From: Gossypium raimondii
Lineage: Eukaryota > Streptophyta > Magnoliopsida > Malvales > Malvaceae
DNA length: 64,000 nt
Reading direction: 5' to 3'
Assembly (NCBI RefSeq): GCF_025698545.1
Contig: NC_068577.1
Span: 3,815,501-3,879,500, forward strand
Below, in pieces: positions 57,350 through 64,000 of the stretch (within the stretch, counting starts at the first letter, position 1; every line of letters starts with the position of its first letter). The translations under genes and the position numbers were made by a program. The notes below the pieces were generated by a model that did not search any database, was not told where the DNA came from, and saw only the letters and a list, made by a program, of their open reading frames with translations.

Positions 57350-60300
57350 ATGCCGTTAATAACGTCGAATGATTCGTGCTCTTCTTCCGTAGAATCTGGC
57401 TCCATGGATTTGTATCTATCAACGAGTTTCAATGCTGTAAGGATACTGATTTTATATTCTTATACATTGCAGTATTGCTTCTTTTTTTAATCCACTTGGA
57501 TTAATTTAATAATTAGTACGAATAACTTCTGGTATGATTATTTTGTTGGCAATTTGTGTTTGTGTTTGTTTTTGTTATATAAAAGATTCACTGTAATTTA
57601 TTTTTGGATAAGAAGTCGAAATTTATTCGTTGTTTATCGAATTTGTTAAAGCTTAAAAAGAAAATGCCGATCTTAGTGTTTTTCATGACGCGTCTAAGGA
57701 ACTCGATTTTGAGAAACAAAAAAAAAAAGGAATTATGATTGGTGATGTGAGAAATTTGATTGACAATGCGGGATGGAGTTTTCATTTTCCCGTTATTTGT
57801 ACATTCAGAATTGCAGATTTGTTTGGTAAAATATTTGCTAAAGAGACAACGAAGCACGTTCGATGATAGGAAGTGTATTTAGTTTTTGTTTTTTGTTTGA
57901 ACTTTATATGTGCCATCATTTCACTGATAAAGACTAAAAATGAAAATTCAGATCATTGAATTGAATGCTTGTCTCGAGGCATCTAGAGAACTAGACTTTT
58001 AGGATATGGAATAGAGAAAGAGAATTTATGTTTGAAAATGAACATTGCCATCATATCATGATTTCGTACTTGAGAATGACAGATTTGTTTGATAACGAAT
58101 TTTTTTTTTGTTCATTGTTTGATAACAATTTGTTCATGAGATAATAAATCAAGTTGATTTTAGGAAGTACATTTCCTCTTTCTGTTTTCTTTGAAATTTT
58201 ATCTGATATTTGTGGAATTTTTTCTATATGAAGATCAATTTTATAATGCCTCATCATTTTACTGATAAAGACTAAAAAAAATTGTGATCTTTGAATTCAA
58301 TCTTTCTAAAAGGCTAAATTTCTGAGACGTGAAATAAAAAGAGAAATTATGATAATGTAGTGGAAATGCTCTTTTTATCACGATTTGGTACATCATAATG
58401 GCAGCTTGTTTGATAACAGTTTGTTCATGAGATAATAAAGCAAGTTGATTTAGAGAGTGTATTTGCTCTCTCTGTTTTCTTTGAATTTTATCAAATATTC
58501 AATGGATTTCGACTGTGCAGGTTCTGCAGATAGCTTCCTTCTATACTATCTGAAATTCGAATCAAGGAGAGCGTCACTTGCATGTTCATCTGTTTCTATA
58601 AATGTTTGTGCTTCTCACTTTACATGCTTTATCAATATTTCTTGCATTTTTCATTGCCAACAACATTTAATTGATTTAATTTACACGTTGTAATGATTCA
58701 TACCAGACTGTAATTTACTTTATACAATACTTTTACTGATGAATTATTTGATTGTTCTAGTGTGAAGGAACTTGTCTTATTACCCACGTTTCCTTCAAAG
58801 AGTTTGTCTTTTGGTACAAGTTTTCTTATCTATAGCTTTTCTAAGACATGAGCAAGCACTGCCGTTTGTCAATGGAATATTTGGCCCATCTAAAATCAAC
58901 TTTTCATATTCATTTGAGTTATTCGAATAATTATAAAAGGTCACAAGTATGATATATATATTTAAACATGTTTGAATTTCTACAGTTGTATAAATAGCCT
59001 TATAAGATCTAGATATCCTGGTTTATCATTTTTATTCAACCAAAAGCTTTTGATTGTTTCAAAAATTGAAAGGTATTTCATTGCCGTACCAAGTCTGGAA
59101 AACCAGATTACAGCAAAAGGTGTCCAACAGATGAAAATCATAGATCACGGTGATTAATCTTGAGGTTTGTGATAGTTCTGTAAATAGGAATTCATAACAC
59201 AAGACTGATTATTCCTTTTTTCCCATGCTCTTTACATAATTAGGGTCCTGATTTGAAGTCTCCCTTTGCGTGGATACAAAGACATGCACTTTTGTTATAT
59301 GAATGCAATATCTAAACGTATATGCCGACATTAGATTGCTACAACATTGAAAGTTGTTGATGCTGTCATGATGTTTAGGAAAGCTGGGTAGGTCTGAAAT
59401 GGACAGGACAGAAGGCTACTTGGGGCATTTGAGTAAGTAAAGGGAAAAGGCAAACCTGGTAATATTAATGGATAATTTTGTTTCTCTTTCCAAATTCGTC
59501 TGTTGGTGCTCAAAGGTTCATTCACATTAATGTGGATTAGCAATTTAATTCGGATAGTTTGAAGGGTCATTTTCTGTTTTTGGGCAAGAAATTTTTTGTT
59601 ATAATAATTTTTCAACAATGACGTGATATACTTAAATAATCAAACCTAATGGGATTATCCCTTAACAATGGGATGATGTTGGTTGATAAGTGTGGCTATA
59701 GTTGCAATGGATTATGATAAAACTTGCAATATTTAAATTATTAAAACCTAACTGTATGTTTTTTTTTTTTGTTCAAAGGGGATGAAGCCAGTTGAAAAGT
59801 ATGGCTATACTGGCTATAGGAGTAGATCGATTGAGAATTCTCAAACTGTCAGTATCATTCTTATAATGAACTTCCTCGCCATTTATTTCTGTGATTACTC
59901 TAAATGGGAGTTGGGGCTTTCATAATGCAGTGTTATTAGCAATCAATACAACATTTCTGTGGATATCATACACATTATTAGAATTTCTGGTGAAATATGC
60001 AGGCAGTTATTTTCCTGGATTCAGAAGTGATACCATGCTCATGGCTGTGATGATAATTAAAAAGTTAATCAACATCTTGAGTTTTACCCTCCCATTTTGT
60101 AATAATGTTGGTCTCGAAAATTTATCCATAGTCAATATTTCTGTTGTGATAAGCAGTTTATCTAAACATAGTGCCAGTATGTGATCGAGCAGCAGGTGGC
60201 ACACATGTGTTTGTGAATGATTATGAGGATGGAAATGTTTTAATCCAAACTTATGGTCATGATTTTGATGGTTCCATGTGAATAAATGTACACCTGTAGC

Positions 60301-60511
60301 AGTATGATTGACTAATGATTTTAATAGGATCCACTGTAACAGATCATGGCATGGTGTTGCTATGATTTGGTGACTGGCAACTGATAGTTGTGTTACTTAT
60401 CATGTTTTTTATAAGATGGCCCTGTTTAAGGGATGAAGATGGTTACATTATATTGGGTATAATGAGAAGATGGTTGAAGTAAGATTATATAATAACCTGT
60501 TACTTTTTCAG

Positions 60512-60542
<31 letters not shown>

Positions 60543-61429
60543 TGTATGTATGATCTTTTACTGGTATTCTTTTGGGTTCATCTCAACTAGGTAGAAAGTA
60601 CTTTTTGTTGATTAAAATTATACTTGCCGCACAGGTGTATAACATGTGTGATACCGTCCTACTTTCATGTGGTCCCTCAGCTGTTTGTTCTGAACTTGCA
60701 CTGTTATGCAATGTGCTTTGTCCTTGGAGATAATTGATTGAACCTATGTTATCCGGATATAGGTAAATCTTTGACATGAGTATAACAAAATTACCATATG
60801 TTTGGAGTATCATATCTTATACAGCATACTCATGTCCATATGTGCCTTTAATATTAGGTAGTCGGCACAGATACCTTACTGGAAAATAAGAAGTCTTATG
60901 TTTTTGGTACTGTTATTTTGCCTTTTGACTCTGCTTTTTCATTTTTCCAGAAAAAGTCTTATTGTTTCAGATGGTTTTACCTCAAATTTCGAGGTTTACA
61001 ATTTGTTTTTGAACACTGTAGTTTGCATTTTTACTTTTGTCTGTTCGTGATCTCTACAACCTTTGAGAAATTTGATATGTTTTTTTCTTACCAAAGCGTC
61101 AAAGTATTCTGATCTTTCTCGGTTTCTCTAGTCGTTTGCAAATTGTATTCGAGCATTCCTTCCATCGTACTGACGTTCCTATAGGGTATCATTTACTGAT
61201 ATGAGTTTTGAAAAAAAAAAAAAATCATAGAATCGTGTTTTCTTAAGCAACTAACATTGATTGAAGGGAAAGCTGGTTGGAACTGAGGGGACTAATATTT
61301 TGTATCGGTGCTTACTGCATTGCTTTTGTTTCTTAGGTCATTCCAGTAAGACTGCCCTCATTCGTAAGCAGATTCGGGCCTAATCAGGCATTGGGGCCAC
61401 CGCCAAAGTCACCGGGGCTTCAAAGTTGA
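57350..61429 (+). CDS. Possible small two-exon gene (weak)
   Basis: Exon 1 at 57350-57436 reads MPLITSNDSCSSSVESGSMD to ..LSTSFNA and stops at donor GTAAGG. A phase-compatible exon at 61337-61429, after acceptor TTTCTTAG, reads VIPVRLPSFVSRFGPNQALG PPPKSPGLQS and ends in TGA. Together they give 59 residues, Ser-rich then Pro-rich, with a 3.9-kb intron. An alternative acceptor at 58521 would add VLQIASFYTI and stop. I do not recognise the family, and the junction is inferred only from splice signals and phase. Confidence 0.25.
60513..60552. repeat. (TATG)n microsatellite
   Basis: About ten uninterrupted TATG units. Confidence 0.85.
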
Positions 61430-62681
61430 AAGACATATAGGTAAGCTTATTTGCATACCATTACAAGCCTGGCTGTAACGTACTTTATTCTATATAGGGC
61501 TCTACCTTCCACACTAGTCACCGATATAAGGATAGTATGAGCCCTTCAGCCAAGGGCACCTCTGATTTCTCAGACGACCATGAATAGACACGTGGGCTAT
61601 AGTATGCCCACTTCTGCAGATTGCCACGTGAAATCATCAGTATGCACATGTTACACATGTCTCATATTCAGTTGATGGTGGTGCCTTGAAAACTTCCCAT
61701 ATGTCCTGTTAATATCCCTATTTATTACTAGTTAAAACTTGTATAAAGAGGCAAAGAGCAGTGGTAGAACAAGATGGTTCGGTTGGTTGGATCGATTAGA
61801 TTAGGAATTTATCAATATATTAGTTTGAATAAAGGGATTGAATCGATTTTTGAGTGAATCGTTTAAAACTAGTAAAAAATTAGAAATAAGACAAAAATTG
61901 ATGATTGAACCTGTTTATAAATTATTAAAATATTTTTATAAATTTTAAATTGTTTATTTAATTATTATTGGATCGATAGTCGAATTGATTGCAATGAGAA
62001 TCAATAGTCTAATCAATTTGACCATCGACCCGATTTTTAAAATATTGTCAAAGGTTTTTAGAGGTGAGTTTGAAATGATACAATTTGGTTCTCCATGTTA
62101 TACCTTATTCTAAATAACTAATAACAATAAAAAGTTTAGTTAGTTAATGTGATGTTTTTCTAAAAGAAAAGGTAAAATTATGATTATCAAAATCATCATT
62201 ATTTACTAATTTTTCATTTTAAGAAAAAATCCAGGATTCGATCCTTTAAAAGAAATTTATACATCAAAACATTAATGAAAATTTCTAAAAGTGTTAATGA
62301 TTTGTACTGAGATATAACATTAGTAAATAAGGAACAATTAAATCAAATTAAAGTTAAGAATTAATTGGATAAAGATGGCTGAGTTGATTAAATATTTAAT
62401 AAAAAAACAAGGAAGTGCTTATATTGGGGAATTTTTTCCCCATTAATATATTTTTATTATAATTGATAATATACATACATATTTTAAAGAAAATTTAACA
62501 GTTACTAGCTGCAAAAATAACAAGAAGTTAATAATTATAGTATAAATCCAGGTGAAAGATGAGATGATTGTAGAAACCCCAGATGAAAAATAGCAGGGTT
62601 TTGTTAGGGAGCAGAAAAGTTGTGGTTGCTGCATTGGTGGATGGGCTTCTTTCCCAAATTTATAACTTAAGGGCACATGTT
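61430..62681. other. Intergenic; dispersed repeat at 61770-62045
   Basis: The repeat at 61770-62045 resembles 27770-28010. The part nearest 62682 should hold the 3' UTR of the P450 gene. Confidence 0.4.
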
Positions 62682-64000
62682 TTAAGAAGGACAGCTGGAT
62701 TGTTTCCAAAATCTGGCAGGGAGTCCTTGTTGAGGGACTGGGAATGGGCCATATTGGATCCCACTTTCAGAACCCACCACCTCCCACCTGCAAATAAAAG
62801 ATAACCACACGCCCAATTAGAAAGGGACTAGTCTAAATTCTTTTAGCAACTAAACATAAACTTCTTGATTAGGTTAGAAATGGCAATGGATACTAAACGA
62901 AACAGATTTCCGTATTTGGTCTGTTCTTTTGTGAATTCAGATAGAATATTAAATTTACTATTTGCAGTGGGTTTGAATATCTATTATTTTATTGCTTTAA
63001 TTTTTGTATTTCGGATATTCAAATATGTTATCTTCATCTACTTCATTTTGCATATATCCAAATTCAATATATCTTCACATATCTAGCTATTATTTAAAAT
63101 TATTTCTTTAGTCTTTTAAAAAAAAATTTTTAAGTGAATTTCTGCAACAATCCTTCTCCCTTATTTTGTAACACTAGAATTCATAGTGAAATATACCTGA
63201 ATTTTGTTACTAGATGATGGATCAAAATGAGAGCCTCCAGCTTGGCTAGCTCGTTGCCTGGACAAGCATGAACACCGTTGCCAAACGGCATGAAGGTATT
63301 TGGTTTTGGAGCTACCTGCTTAAATCCATTTCCAGAAAAGCAAAAATAGTAAGTTCCGATTGTGCTGCTTGTATGTGTACATATGTCTATTTGTCAGTGT
63401 AGTAAAACTGGTAGAAAATTGTTATAATCTTCATAAGCAAAACAGTAACCACCTCAAATCTAGATGGATCAAAATCATGAGGATCAGAAAAGAATTCTGG
63501 ATTATGATGAATATTCCTGAACAATGGCATCACTTTCCAACCCTTGGGTATTAGGTATCCTGTACATTTAAAAGTTGAAACAACAGTAATTAATTAAAAC
63601 CCCTTTAAACCAAATAAATATAAAAGAATATTCCAGTTAAGCCTTTAATTTATTTACCCTTATACTCCACATCAACTACTGCTTCCCTGAATGTGAAAGA
63701 TATGATGCTTGCCATCCTCAAACCCTCTAGTAAAACCTGAAATTTCCCAAAAGATTAGAGGTTTCTTGAAAATTTTCTTTTCTTGAAACAAACATTTATG
63801 ACTTTGAAACACAGTTCATACCCTATATGTAAGAGTCATTTTCCTTGTCTGTGCCCATGTTAGACGCTCCTTCCCTCCATTGTTCGACTCATATATCGCC
63901 TTTTGCTCTGCCTGCAATGATTTTGAGAACCATGAAGTGAGAAAAAAAAAATTCAATTCTCGGATGATAAATTTGTTAAGTAGTCTTGAATTGTCATGCT
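62682..64000 (-). CDS. CYP707A: CYP707A abscisic acid 8'-hydroxylase, 3' part (runs off window)
   Basis: Five exons on the minus strand join in frame: 63911-63822, 63736-63658, 63559-63453, 63315-63197, 62787-62682; earlier exons lie beyond 64000. The enzyme inactivates abscisic acid by 8'-hydroxylation in the ER membrane, controlling seed dormancy and drought recovery. Evidence: LTWAQTRKMTLTYR, then the ExxR-type helix region LLEGLRMASIISFTFREAV (here EGLR), GYLIPKGWKVMPLFRNIHH, DPSRFEV, and the haem-binding loop PFGNGVHACPGNELAK with its cysteine ligand. It ends RWEVVGSESGIQYGPFPVPQ to RFWKQSSCPS. The PFGNG..CPGNELAK loop and WKV..FRNIHH are characteristic of CYP707A. The paralogue number cannot be decided. 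No break is seen in this part. Confidence 0.92.

Noticed and set aside
60513-60552. Possible CRISPR-like or tRNA structures in repeats
   Set aside because: The repeats are a plain (TATG)n microsatellite; no spacer pattern exists, and no tRNA or rRNA gene was recognised anywhere in the window.

Overview
This is a plant nuclear window. Genes carry GT-AG introns, the DNA is AT-rich, and every gene recognised belongs to a land-plant family. The transposon families and gene types suggest a eudicot, most likely Malvaceae (cotton-like); this is an inference from memory of such repeats, not from a search. Most of the 64 kb is nested transposon sequence around a few ordinary genes.

Layout. 0.5-7.3 kb is a three-level nest: a solo LTR (3105-6049, TSD CAACA) inside another solo LTR (865-6506, TSD TATAT) inside a foldback DNA element of about 1.15 kb. 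7.3-9.5 kb is the decayed 5' half of a Ty3/gypsy element on the minus strand, abutting the 3' stump of a VAN3-binding-protein-like gene (10070-10439). 11.2-16.4 kb is the main gene cluster: a DYW-type PPR gene (DYW2-like, +), a convergent calmodulin-like gene (CML30-like, -) and a three-exon DnaJ-type zinc-finger gene (-). 19.2-20.5 kb holds three exons of a BLISTER-like gene with an in-frame stop. 22.9-25.4 kb holds a hAT-type MITE and a decayed relative. 26.2-27.0 kb is a group X ERF gene (ERF109-like, -). 28.8-31.0 kb is a third solo LTR, of the same family as the outer one at the left but inverted. 33.4-38.1 kb is a six-exon ceramide synthase gene (LOH2-like, -), complete, with a MITE in its last intron. 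42.9-53.7 kb is a putative PIF/Harbinger-like element that carries broken exons of a plant gene and was itself split by a 6.9-kb Athila-like LTR retrotransposon (43984-50928, TSD GAGAG) lacking reverse transcriptase and most of integrase. 54.6 kb has a LINE RNase H fragment and 55.0 kb a fourth solo LTR (TSD TGATA). 57.3-61.4 kb may hold a small two-exon gene (weak). 62.7-64.0 kb is the 3' part of a CYP707A abscisic acid 8'-hydroxylase gene (-) that runs off the right edge.

Functions. The intact genes do not form a pathway: organelle RNA editing (DYW2-like), calcium sensing (CML30-like), a probably organellar Cys-rich protein, stress transcription (ERF109-like), sphingolipid synthesis (LOH2-like) and abscisic acid breakdown (CYP707A). 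The DYW2-CML30 pairing matches, from memory, neighbouring Arabidopsis genes At2g15690 and At2g15680.

I found no clearly new biological system. The most interesting structures are the multi-level nests dated by target-site duplications, the gene-fragment-carrying TIR element at 42.9-53.7 kb, the retrotransposon with a possible microhomology deletion, and arrays of hairpin repeats and spaced motifs inside LTRs. Exon borders were placed by hand from splice signals, reading frame and remembered family sequence; no alignment was run.
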